Positions 27,136-35,316 of a stretch of DNA of 64,000 nucleotides are shown here, one piece after another. The stretch's first letter is position 1, and each line of letters opens with the position of its first letter. The stretch is taken from positions 434,001 through 498,000 of the forward strand of contig NZ_JAPDHW010000001.1 in NCBI RefSeq assembly GCF_025971945.1. The letters run 5' to 3'. This DNA comes from Chryseobacterium kimseyorum. GTDB lineage: Bacteria > Bacteroidota > Bacteroidia > Flavobacteriales > Weeksellaceae. Made by a program: the position numbers and the translations under genes. Under the pieces are notes generated by a model. That model was not told the DNA's origin. It ran no database searches and saw only the letters and a list, made by a program, of their open reading frames with translations.

Positions 27136-27143
27136 TAATTTTG
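27136..27143 (+). promoter_or_regulatory. -7 element of the MdaB pair
   Basis: TAATTTTG fits TAnnTTTG. GTTTACA starts 27 nt upstream (27109), the position of the proximal AraC-type box in the three SDR promoters. The distal box is not convincing. Confidence 0.4.
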
Positions 27144-27166
27144 TCTTATCATTTTAAAGCAAAAAT

Positions 27167-27847
27167 ATGAAGACCAAAATTATCCTGATAATCATTTTAA
27201 CAATGATTTCATTCGGAACAAAAATCAGTGCTCAAAATAATTCTTCAAAGCAACAGACTGTTTTACTTATCAACGCGCATCTTACTTATCCTGGCTTATC
27301 AGAAGGAAAACTGAACAAGGCGTTTTACGATAAAGCCAGAGAATTTTTCGTGGCAAAAAACTTCAAAATTTTAGAAACGAAAATTGAAAGTGGTTACAGT
27401 ATTGAAGAAGAAGTGGAAAAACACATGCAAGCTGACATTATCGTTTTGCAGACACCTATCAATTGGGAAAACGCACCATGGATCTATAAAAAATATGTAG
27501 ACGATATTTTCACCAGTGCGATGAAAAGCCAAAAGTTTCTTTCCGGCGACGGCCGCTCAGCAACGGATCCTACCAAACAATATGGAACAGGCGGGAAAAT
27601 GCAGGGTAAAAAATTCCTGCTTTCAGCAACCTGGAATGCTCCGGAAGAAAGTTTTAATAATCCTAAAAATCAACTTTGGAAAGGAAAAAGCGCTGATGAT
27701 GCATTGGCGAACATCGGTGCAAATTATTCTTTTGTTGGGTACACTGTACTTCCAGGCCACTACTGTTATGATGTTTTTCACAATAAGCACATCAAAGAGG
27801 ATCTGGAAAACTACCCTAAATATCTGAAAAAAGTTTTCGGTTTTTAA
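27167..27847 (+). CDS. MdaB-like NAD(P)H:quinone reductase with export signal
   Basis: 226 residues, flavodoxin-like fold. The domain matches MdaB closely: LTYPGLSEGKLNKAF near 40, the W-x-x-APW motif (ENAPWIYKKYVDDIF) near 103, the FLSGDGR block and a GTGGKMQGKKFLLSATWNAP core. A hydrophobic N-terminus (ILIIILTMISFGTKISAQ) precedes the domain; the homologue just downstream lacks it. This would export a flavoprotein normally found in the cytoplasm. It is the first gene of a tandem pair. Confidence 0.9.
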   Translation: MKTKIILIIILTMISFGTKISAQNNSSKQQTVLLINAHLTYPGLSEGKLNKAFYDKAREFFVAKNFKILETKIESGYSIEEEVEKHMQADIIVLQTPINWENAPWIYKKYVDDIFTSAMKSQKFLSGDGRSATDPTKQYGTGGKMQGKKFLLSATWNAPEESFNNPKNQLWKGKSADDALANIGANYSFVGYTVLPGHYCYDVFHNKHIKEDLENYPKYLKKVFGF

Positions 27848-27882
27848 AATTAAACTCAATTAAAAAAAATATTAGAAATAAA

Positions 27883-28488
27883 ATGAATTCAACAAAAAAG
27901 GTACTCATAATTAATACTCATTTAACGTATCCAAACTGGTCAGAAGGTCTTTTAAATGATGCATTTCATCAGAAAGCGAAAGAGTCTTTCCTGTCAAAAG
28001 GATTTGAAATCTTAGAAACCAAAGTCGAAGACGGCTACGACGCCGCAAAAGAAGTCGAAAAACACGTTGAAGCCGATATTATCATCTTACAAACACCTAT
28101 CAACTGGTTCGGAGCACCCTGGATTTACAAAAAATATGTAGATGAAGTCTTCAACAGTGGTTTACACAGCGCCCAATTCCTTTCCGGAGACGGCAGAACA
28201 AGAGAAGATGCTACGAAACAGTATGGAACGGGAGGAAAAATGCAAAGCAAAAAATTTATGGTTTGCGCCACCTGGAATGCTCCAAAAGCCAGTTTCAATG
28301 ATTCAGCTCAGCTATTGTTTGAAGGAAGAAGTACTGCAGATGTTCTTATTCAGATTACAAGTAATTACCGTTTCTGTGGTGCAGATATCGTAGCAGATTA
28401 TAACTGTTTTGATATTTTCAAAGACGGAGATATTGTTGCAGATCTGGAAAACTATCCAAAGCATTTGGAGAAAGTTTTTGAATTATAA
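27883..28488 (+). CDS. MdaB-like NAD(P)H:quinone reductase, cytoplasmic
   Basis: 201 residues without a signal peptide. It aligns end to end with the preceding protein (HLTYPNWSEGLLNDAFHQKA, NWFGAPWIYKKYVDEVFNSG, FLSGDGRTREDATKQYGTGG), and to E. coli-type MdaB, which reduces quinones with NAD(P)H via FAD. It was likely made by tandem duplication. It ends at a strong terminator, so the pair is one operon with the AraC gene upstream. Confidence 0.93.
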   Translation: MNSTKKVLIINTHLTYPNWSEGLLNDAFHQKAKESFLSKGFEILETKVEDGYDAAKEVEKHVEADIIILQTPINWFGAPWIYKKYVDEVFNSGLHSAQFLSGDGRTREDATKQYGTGGKMQSKKFMVCATWNAPKASFNDSAQLLFEGRSTADVLIQITSNYRFCGADIVADYNCFDIFKDGDIVADLENYPKHLEKVFEL

Positions 28489-28508
28489 GAACCTTAAATA
28501 TCGTTATG

Positions 28509-28538
28509 AAAAGCCAAAGTTGATACTTTGGCTTTTTT
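28509..28538 (+). terminator. Rho-independent terminator of the MdaB operon
   Basis: A twelve-pair stem AAAAGCCAAAGT / ACTTTGGCTTTT with a four-base loop, then a T-run. Confidence 0.9.
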
Positions 28539-28605
28539 CTATTATTCAGATTTAAATACTTTTTTCGAAATAAATAATCTTTAATTTTAATTTCTGATTA
28601 TTAAA

Positions 28606-28768
28606 ATGAAAGCAATGACAGTAAAAATAATTAGCAAAATTAAACATGAACTCGATTGTGGCTGAAAGTTTTTCTTCACAAAATAATCTACATATACTGA
28701 CGCTTCCAGATGACTTAAAAGTTAATTTATCGAAGGTGAATTTTGCGAAGAATCACGATAAGAATTAA
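28606..28768 (+). pseudogene. Possible decayed small gene
   Basis: Two short overlapping frames follow one another: MKAMTVKIISKIKHELDCG, then after a stop and frame change SFSSQNNLHILTLPDDLKVN and a stop at 28768 (the second frame has its own ATG at 28646). A frameshift in a small gene is one reading; chance ORFs in AT-rich DNA is the other. No family is recognised. The rest of the 28489-29022 gap holds the terminator at 28509 and a hairpin at 28933. Confidence 0.25.
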
Positions 28769-28932
28769 TTAAAACAATCACTTAAAAATTGATAAATGAG
28801 ATTCGTTCTATTTTTTAAAATATTGGGAATATTTTTTGAAATGATCAACCTTAAGCAAGTTCTCAAACAAAAATTGTCTTGAGCTTTGGAAAGAGCAAAA
28901 CCATTTCGTAATTTTAGATTTATTTTATATCA

Positions 28933-28961
28933 GGATATGAGTGTTTGCACAATTCATATCC
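28933..28961. other. Imperfect hairpin without T-run
   Basis: GGATATGA and TCATATCC (8 pairs), with an inner GTG/CAC. It lies 86 nt before the 29047 start codon and lacks a T-tract, so a regulatory site or RNA structure is more likely than a terminator. Function unknown. Confidence 0.35.
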
Positions 28962-29046
28962 GCTAAATCATAAATAAAAAGAGAATTTGAAAAAAATCAA
29001 TTGTAAGAATTGACCATATCAGATGACAAACACAAAAACACAATTC

Positions 29047-29769
29047 ATGAAAAAAATACCAATCCTTATTCTTTTACTTCTTTCGCTGCAAAATTTCTTC
29101 TCTCAACAATTTCCGAAACAGGCGTCATTGATAGAAGATTTCGTACCCAAGGGATGGAAAGTTCTCTATCATGTACAGGGTGATCTCAACAAAGATAAGG
29201 TTGATGATCACGCTGTCATTATTGAAAATACAGATCCTGGAAATTTCAAAAAAAATGAAGGCTTAGGTACAGATCGACTTAATCTCAATCCAAGAATTTT
29301 ATTGGTTTTCTTTAAAAATCAGAAAGGATATGCACTTGCCGCTGTGAATAATAAAGGATTTATACAAGCTGAAAACAGCGAAGACAATCCCTGCCTCGCA
29401 GATCCAATTTCAGAGACTCAGGGAATTTCTATAGAAAAAGGTTTGCTGAAAGTCGCTTTTAACTATTGGCTCAGTTGCGGTTCCTGGTATGTAAATGACG
29501 CCATCTACACTTTCCGTTTTCAGAATGACCATTTTGATCTGATAGGTTTTGATCATTCAGAATATCACCGCGCAAATGGTGAAAAATCTTCTACGAGCAT
29601 TAATTTTTCAACAAAAAAGAAAAGTACAACAACCGGCGGAAATATGTCCGATGAAGATTCTTCACGAGAAAAAACTGTATGGACTACCTTCAGAACTAAG
29701 AAGTCGTATGATCTCCAAACTATTGATGAAAAAGCATATTTTGAAATTTCAGAAAATAATGAAGATTGA
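29047..29769 (+). CDS. Exported protein with FG-GAP-like opening
   Basis: 240 residues using the ATG at 29047; a longer start at 29023 only adds eight polar residues before the signal peptide (ILILLLLSLQNFFSQQ). The opening VQGDLNKDKVDDHAVIIENT resembles a calcium-binding FG-GAP/VCBS-like loop (D-x-N-x-D-x-x-D). A Cys pair (NPCLAD, WLSCGSW) could form a disulfide. The last ~70 residues are Ser/Thr/Lys-rich. The family is not identified. It is coupled to the CHAP gene (stop 3 nt before its ATG). Confidence 0.75.
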   Translation: MKKIPILILLLLSLQNFFSQQFPKQASLIEDFVPKGWKVLYHVQGDLNKDKVDDHAVIIENTDPGNFKKNEGLGTDRLNLNPRILLVFFKNQKGYALAAVNNKGFIQAENSEDNPCLADPISETQGISIEKGLLKVAFNYWLSCGSWYVNDAIYTFRFQNDHFDLIGFDHSEYHRANGEKSSTSINFSTKKKSTTTGGNMSDEDSSREKTVWTTFRTKKSYDLQTIDEKAYFEISENNED

Positions 29770-29771
29770 TA

Positions 29772-30398
29772 ATGAAGAAAAAAATAATCGTAATTTTAGT
29801 CGGACTGATTGTTATTTTTTCTGCAAATTGGGCTGTTAAAAAGTTCAATCTAAACAGCAATTATAAGGTCGGACAGAAACTGGACAGTTTTAATGGAGTA
29901 GTGGTCTACTATAATGGGGGAGTCAATCATGTTGAGGGAAGAAATAAGACCGTTGATGGATATAATCTCGGTTTGAAATATCAATGTGTGGAGTTTGTGA
30001 AGAGATATTATTATGAATATTACCATCATAAAATGCCTGACAGCTATGGACATGCCAAAGATTTTTTTGATCAGAATTTAAAAGACGGCGAGAAAAATAA
30101 GAAAAAAGGCCTGTTACAGTTTAAGAATAAAAGCTGTTTAAAACCTGAAGAAAATGATTTGATTATCTTCAGCTCAAACCTATTCAATCGTTTTGGTCAT
30201 GTAGCTATTATCTCAAAAGTCTCTGATAAAGAAATTGAAATTATCCAACAAAATCCGGGACCTTTTAGTACATCTCGGGAAAGTTTCCCTTTAGAATTTA
30301 AAGATAGAAAATGGCAGATTAAAAATAAAAGAATTCTGGGTTGGCTGAGAAAAGAAAAAACGGATATTTTACAAAACACAATAGATTCAATTAATTAA
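29772..30398 (+). CDS. Exported CHAP-domain protein
   Basis: 208 residues. The N-terminal hydrophobic segment (IIVILVGLIVIFSANWAV) is either a signal peptide or an anchor. A CHAP (cysteine, histidine-dependent amidohydrolase/peptidase) domain follows: catalytic Cys in YQCVEFVKRYYYEYYH near 74, catalytic His in FGHVAIISKV near 144. CHAP enzymes cut peptidoglycan peptides or glutathionylspermidine. The start was taken as ATG rather than the TTG two codons earlier. It lies between an exported protein and a helicase gene, 9 nt apart. Confidence 0.88.
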   Translation: MKKKIIVILVGLIVIFSANWAVKKFNLNSNYKVGQKLDSFNGVVVYYNGGVNHVEGRNKTVDGYNLGLKYQCVEFVKRYYYEYYHHKMPDSYGHAKDFFDQNLKDGEKNKKKGLLQFKNKSCLKPEENDLIIFSSNLFNRFGHVAIISKVSDKEIEIIQQNPGPFSTSRESFPLEFKDRKWQIKNKRILGWLRKEKTDILQNTIDSIN

Positions 30399-30407
30399 TT
30401 TTTAAAA

Positions 30408-32141
30408 ATGGAGTGGACACAGGAGCAGAAAAACATCATTAATTCTACCGGAAATATCAAGATCAACGCCGTTGCTGGCTCAGGAAAAACTACGACCGTT
30501 ATTGAATATGCGAGAACGAGACCTGAAAACAGCAGGATTCTTTATCTGGCATTTAATAAGTCGGTAAAACTGGAAGCTGCGAAAAAATTTCAGGAAAAAA
30601 GACTTCACAATGTGACTGTTGAGACGGCTCATTCTTTAGCCTATAAAAATGTTGTCTTTCAAAGCAATTATAAAATCAAAGCGCTGGGTTACAAAACCAA
30701 TGAAATCGTTGAACTCCTCAATCTGCAGGGTAATGGTGAAAAACACACCGAGTATATTATTGCAAATCACATCAACAAATTCATCACCTATTTCTGCAAC
30801 AGTGATAAACTGAAAGTTCAGGATCTAAATTATCTTGATACCATTACAGATCCCAATGCGAGAATTTTCGTCAGTACATTTTACCAGTATATTCTCACGC
30901 AGACCCGAATGTTGTTGAGTAAAATGGATAAAGGCGAAATTGAAATCACCCATGATTTTTATCTTAAAAAATTTCAGATTTTAAATCCGAAACTGCCTTT
31001 TGATTATATTCTTTTTGATGAAGGTCAGGATGCTTCGTCGGCGATGTTGGATGTATTTCTAAAACAAAATGCAACCAAAGTAATTGTAGGAGATACACAT
31101 CAGCAGATTTACGGGTGGCGTTATGCAGTCAACTCTCTGCAAAAGGCTGATTTTGAAACGTATCATCTTTCAACAAGTTTCCGCTTCGGTCAGGATATTG
31201 CGAATCTGGCCATGGAAGTTTTAAAATTTAAAAAACACATCAATCAGCATCAAACCATAACGATAACTGGTAACGGACGGGTTGAAGAAATAAAAACCAA
31301 AGCTATTCTTGCAAGAACCAATCTTGGATTATTGTTAAAAGCCATCGAATACGTTACTGAGAAAAAGAATGTTAAACATATCTACTTTGAGGGAAATATC
31401 AATTCTTACACGTATGCAGATGAGGGAGCTTCTTTATATGATGTTTTAAATTTAAAGAATGACAAACGGACGTTCATTAAAGATAAACTCATCAAAGCGA
31501 TGAAAAATATGAAAGAACTTGAAGATTACATAAGCAAAACAGAAGATCTTCAACTTGGGATGATGGTCGAAATTGTAAAAGAATACGGGAATAAAATTCC
31601 GAATATCATTAAAACCATCAAGGACAAACACGTCGACGGCGATCAGAAAGAAAAAGCAGAGATGATCTTTTCTACCGTTCACCGCTGCAAGGGAATGGAG
31701 TATGACAGTGTGCGGCTGGTGAATGATTTTATTTCTGAAGAAAAACTGGAGAAACAGACGAAGGAAATAAAGGGCCAGGAAATCAACGCTACAAAACTCA
31801 ATCAAGAAATCAATCTTCTGTATGTGGCGGTAACACGAACCAAAAATAAGCTACACATTCCCGAATCTTTGATGCCTGTCGGTTTTTATGAGTCTTCACA
31901 AATCCAAATTATTAAAGACATTCCGAAGGACGGGAAGAAAACTGAAAAATCATATACAGTCGACCAGGTACGGGAAAAACATAAAGGCGCGTACCAACCC
32001 TGGACATCAGAACTTGATCAGGAACTGATGGAACTTTATTCAGAAGGCATCAGCGGAAATGATCTGGCGAAACATTTCGGTCGTACAAAAGGAGCTATAG
32101 CTTCACGGATAAAGAAATTAGAGATGGATGATTTTTCATAA
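30408..32141 (+). CDS. UvrD/FBH1-like SF1 helicase with C-terminal HTH tail
   Basis: 577 residues. Walker A AGSGKT is at 23-28, motif Ia FNKSVKLEAA near 47, motif II DEGQD near 204 (DExQ with Gly), motif III GDTHQQIYGWR near 230, and motif V/VI-like VHRCKGMEYDSVRLV and LYVAVTRTKNKL. These match FBH1-type UvrD helicases, which counter recombination intermediates. The last ~50 residues (YSEGISGNDLAKHFGRTKGA) form a DNA-binding HTH resembling homeodomain-like or SANT folds. It follows the CHAP gene by 9 nt. Confidence 0.88.
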   Translation: MEWTQEQKNIINSTGNIKINAVAGSGKTTTVIEYARTRPENSRILYLAFNKSVKLEAAKKFQEKRLHNVTVETAHSLAYKNVVFQSNYKIKALGYKTNEIVELLNLQGNGEKHTEYIIANHINKFITYFCNSDKLKVQDLNYLDTITDPNARIFVSTFYQYILTQTRMLLSKMDKGEIEITHDFYLKKFQILNPKLPFDYILFDEGQDASSAMLDVFLKQNATKVIVGDTHQQIYGWRYAVNSLQKADFETYHLSTSFRFGQDIANLAMEVLKFKKHINQHQTITITGNGRVEEIKTKAILARTNLGLLLKAIEYVTEKKNVKHIYFEGNINSYTYADEGASLYDVLNLKNDKRTFIKDKLIKAMKNMKELEDYISKTEDLQLGMMVEIVKEYGNKIPNIIKTIKDKHVDGDQKEKAEMIFSTVHRCKGMEYDSVRLVNDFISEEKLEKQTKEIKGQEINATKLNQEINLLYVAVTRTKNKLHIPESLMPVGFYESSQIQIIKDIPKDGKKTEKSYTVDQVREKHKGAYQPWTSELDQELMELYSEGISGNDLAKHFGRTKGAIASRIKKLEMDDFS

Positions 32142-32173
32142 CAGAAAATTATAGGGTAATCGCCCGTCATTTT

Positions 32174-32229
32174 GGATACAATGAAACTCAATTTGGCAAC
32201 ATTTCCGGCCACGTATCTGCAGACATTTG
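32174..32229 (+). promoter_or_regulatory. AraC-type tandem boxes and -7 element before the 32257 SDR
   Basis: TTTGGATACA (GG at 32174) and TTTGGCAACA (GG at 32195) are 21 bp apart, and lie 48 and 27 nt before the -7-like GACATTTG (32222-32229). The ATG is 27 nt downstream of the -7. The distances are identical to those at 8806 and 10691. Confidence 0.6.
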
Positions 32230-32256
32230 TATTATAAAATTTAAAGAAAATTTACA

Positions 32257-33066
32257 ATGCAAAAAACAATTTTTATCACAGGCGCATCATCAGGATTGGG
32301 AAAAGCTACGGCAAAATTATTTCAGTCGAAAGGCTGGAACGTCATCGCAACGATGCGGAATCCACAAAATGAAACTGAGCTTTCGGCGCTGGAAAATGTA
32401 ACACTTCTTCCTTTGGATGTTACCAATTTACAGCAGATTCAGGAAACCGTAAAAAAGGCAATTGAACTTCATCCCATTGATGTGGTTTTCAACAATGCAG
32501 GTTATGGTTTGATTGGTGCTTTGGAAGCGTTGACAGACAAACAAATCGTAAAACAGCTGGACACCAATTTACTGGGCGTGATTCGTGTAACTCAGGCTTT
32601 CATTCCTTATTTCAGAAAAAACAGAAATGGATTATTTATTACCACAACCTCCATTGGAGGATTATTGACTTTCCCTCTGGATTCGCTTTACCACGCCACA
32701 AAATGGGCTTTAGAAGGCTGGAGCGAAAGTATGTCGTTTGAATTAGCGTTGCATAATGTTGGCATCAAAACTATTGCGCCGGGCGGAATTAAAACTAATT
32801 TTGCAGGAGAATCATTAGCCGTTGCCAGTCATCCGGCTTATGAAGAGGGTATGAAGAAATTATTTGAACTGATGAACCCTGATAATTTTGAACCGGTAGA
32901 GTGGATAGCTGATGTGGTCTACGAAGCTGCGACGGATGGGAAGAATCAATTGCGATATGTGACAGGCGAATTTGCCAATCAGCTGTACAACCGTCGTTTA
33001 GAAATCGGTTTCGAAGCTGCCGTTCAGGAAATGAAACAGATGGCATTTGGTGATTTAATCAATTAA
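32257..33066 (+). CDS. Short-chain dehydrogenase/reductase
   Basis: 269 residues, classical SDR: TGASSGLG at 8-15, NNAGYGLI near 80, catalytic YHATK near 145 (LDSLYHATKWALEGW). Soluble. It is more distant from the 8806 SDR than the shared motifs suggest, but both are followed by an AraC gene, here 11 nt downstream, and have the same promoter layout. The reaction is unknown. Confidence 0.93.
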   Translation: MQKTIFITGASSGLGKATAKLFQSKGWNVIATMRNPQNETELSALENVTLLPLDVTNLQQIQETVKKAIELHPIDVVFNNAGYGLIGALEALTDKQIVKQLDTNLLGVIRVTQAFIPYFRKNRNGLFITTTSIGGLLTFPLDSLYHATKWALEGWSESMSFELALHNVGIKTIAPGGIKTNFAGESLAVASHPAYEEGMKKLFELMNPDNFEPVEWIADVVYEAATDGKNQLRYVTGEFANQLYNRRLEIGFEAAVQEMKQMAFGDLIN

Positions 33067-33077
33067 AAAATTAAGAA

Positions 33078-33988
33078 ATGAATAATCCGATAAAAGTAGA
33101 TTCTATCTCAAGACTTCACGAGATGTTGGGTTTCGGAAAGCCTGTTCATCCTTTGATAAGCCTCACTGACAATACCATATGATTGTGGAAAGTGACTTAT
33201 TGAATCAACATTTTCTTTTCAATTTCTATAAAATTTCTTACAAAAAAACAAGGAAAGGCAAGATTGGATATGGACAAGGTTATTATGATTTCGACGAAGG
33301 CGGAATGGTTTTTACCGCGCCCAATCAGCTGATTTCCACGAGTGCCGATGATATGGAATACGAGGGTTTGACTTTGCTGATTCATCCTGATTTTTTCAGA
33401 AATTATTCATTGGCAACCCGTATTAAAAGCTTTGGCTTCTTTTCATATTCTGCCAACGAAGCCTTATTTTTATCGGACAAAGAAAAGCAAACGACATTTT
33501 CAGTTTTTGAGAATATTAAGGAAGAATTGAATAATACGATTGACGATTTCAGTCAGGATGTTATCATTTCTCACGTCGAGGTTTTGCTCAATTACAGCAA
33601 CCGTTTTTACAAGCGCCAGTTCATTACCAGAAAAGCAGTGAATAGTGATTTACTTTCGAAAATTGAAGAACTTTTAAATGTCTATTTTGAAAAAGAAGAC
33701 GGCTTGAATCAAGGTTTGCCAACCGTTGAGTTTCTCGCAACCGAGCTCAGTCTTTCACCACGGTATTTAAGTGATATGCTTAGGTCTTTGACAGGGCAGA
33801 ATGCACAACAGCTCATTCACGAAAAACTGATTGAAAAAGCAAAAGATTATCTTACAACAACCCAACTTTCGGTTGCAGAAATCGCTTATCAGCTTGGTTT
33901 TGAGCATCCGCAGTCTTTGAATAAATTATTTAAAAATAAAACCAATCAGACCCCTGTGCAATTTAAGCAAGGTTTTTATCGTAACTAA
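33078..33988 (+). pseudogene. AraC-family regulator with a frameshift (paralogue 5)
   Basis: A 34-codon frame from ATG 33078 encodes the family's N-terminus (SISRLHEMLGFGKPVHPLIS) and stops with TGA at 33180-33182. The remaining 269 residues run from an ATG at 33179, and contain sensor (YGQGYYDFDEGGMVFTAPNQ) and HTH (SVAEIAYQLGFEHPQSLNKL) parts. The whole gene is 911 nt, one short of 912 (303 codons plus stop), and paralogues are 304 residues, so a 1-nt deletion explains it. The stop and restart overlap as ATGA, which could allow reinitiation and a two-chain product. A sequencing error is possible. Confidence 0.8.
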
Positions 33989-33995
33989 ATTTAAA

Positions 33996-34331
33996 ATGAA
34001 TATAGAAACATTTATCAAAGAATGGATTGCAGTCGGCAACAGTTACAACACCGAAAAATATCTTGAGTTTTACAATCAAAACGCTGTTTTGGATGACCCT
34101 TCAGTTGGAAGAAAGTTCATTGGTCACAGCGGAATCAAGGATTATTTTGTGAGTTATTTTATCGGTTTTAAAACTCAGACTGAATTGAGGAAATTGGAAA
34201 TCAAAGAAGATTCGGCTTATCTGGAAGTAGAATTTACTGGAGATTTTCCTGAAGGTAAAATCGGTGGTAGTTTTGATTTTGTTTTTAAAAATAATAAAAT
34301 AGAATTTGTAAAAGCTGATTTGATTCATTAA
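33996..34331 (+). CDS. NTF2/SnoaL-like protein
   Basis: 111 residues, cytoplasmic. The pattern (helix with EWIAVGNSYNTEKYLEFYNQ, then NAVLDDPSVGRKFIGHSGI and an alternating beta sheet to the C-terminus) is that of small SnoaL-like or NTF2-like cone-shaped folds that bind small ligands. The active-site residues cannot be identified. It lies 7 nt after the AraC pseudogene and is probably in the same transcript. A degraded copy of its 3' end occurs about 124 bp further on. Confidence 0.85.
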   Translation: MNIETFIKEWIAVGNSYNTEKYLEFYNQNAVLDDPSVGRKFIGHSGIKDYFVSYFIGFKTQTELRKLEIKEDSAYLEVEFTGDFPEGKIGGSFDFVFKNNKIEFVKADLIH

Positions 34332-34488
34332 AAAGGACGGAAAAATTAAAAGCAGGAAAAATCTTTTATTTATGATATTTTCAATAAACAAAAAGATATA
34401 ATAAAAATGTTGAAAAATGTTTTTGGCATTTATAAAAGCTGATTTAATTTATTAGATGTGACAGAAAATCGAAAGTAGAAAAGTCTTA
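34310..34488. repeat. Degenerate direct repeat at the 3' end of the NTF2-like gene
   Basis: AAAAGCTGATTTGATTCATT (from 34310) recurs as AAAAGCTGATTTAATTTATT from 34434, and the next ~35 bp also align loosely. The period is about 124 bp. A partial duplication of the gene end is one explanation. No gene lies in 34332-35316. Confidence 0.5.
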
Positions 34489-34599
34489 GATATAAAATTT
34501 TGGGTTATTAAATTGCACTTACAGAGGAATAAGAAAAGTTGCAACATTTAAAAATTTAAATTTTCCGATTCGCTATAAATCAATCAATTACATTTCATA

Positions 34600-35306
34600 G
34601 AACAAATTCAATTTAACATAATATAAATTATAGGACTTTTTAATAGCGCTATATTTAGCCATTTAACTACCACTAAAATTTTAGACTATGTCATTTTACA
34701 AATTATGATTTTTCACACTGGCTCCTAATTTTTAAAATTATTTAAGTAAACTGTTGCTTTTTATCAAAGAAATTTTTTGACAGATTATGCGTGTGAAATT
34801 TTTGACTGTACCAGATACATATTTAAAGATAAAAATCCAGGCGATTCTCAGCGATTAGAAAATTTTTCACTTTTAACGATTTCTTCATTAAGATCCTTTT
34901 CAGTCATTTCGATAATAAAAATTTTTAACCTTAGTGCTTTTGAAAACTTTTAGTTTGTACCGAATAAATATTTGTAAAAGAAAATTCAGACAATTCTTAG
35001 CAATTAGGAAATTTTTCAGTTTAAAGATTTCTTCATTTAAGATCCTTCTTATTCATTTCGATAATAAATTTTTAACCGTAATGCTTTTGAAAACATTTAG
35101 ATTGTACGAAATAAATATTTGTAAAACAAAATTCAGACAATTCTCAACAATTAGGGACTTTTAATTTGGAAGATTTTTTGCTTCGTTCTTTACAGTCAAG
35201 ATCAAATTGACCTACAGATTATTTTAAAATATTATTTCCCAAACTAATCGTTTGATTGTAGATGACAATCGTTATTTTAGCAGAACAAAATCAATTTAAC
35301 ATAATA
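34600..35306. repeat. 24-bp direct repeats bracketing the gene-free region
   Basis: GAACAAATTCAATTTAACAT at 34600 and GAACAAAATCAATTTAACAT at 35283 (then AATA in both) agree at all but one or two of 24 positions. The right copy is the leader of the lipoprotein gene at 35317. The left copy looks like a second such leader whose gene has gone. Confidence 0.55.
34807..35215. repeat. ~148-bp degenerate tandem repeats (about 2.7 copies)
   Basis: Copies start at TGTAC at 34807, 34956 and 35103, giving periods of 149 and 147. Conserved blocks are CAATTCTTAGCAATTAGG, TTTCTTCATT-AAGATCC, CATTTCGATAATAAA and TTTTTAACC-TAGTGCTTTTGAA. The third copy fades after 35160. The sequence is AT-rich and no reading frame is conserved across copy 1 to 2. 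Confidence 0.75.
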
Positions 35307-35316
35307 ATATTCGGTT

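Noticed and set aside
34934-35164. 76-codon frame inside the tandem repeats
   Set aside because: The frame follows two repeat units (about 49 codons each), but does not extend to copy 1 and has an unlikely composition for a protein; it is better explained by the DNA repeats.
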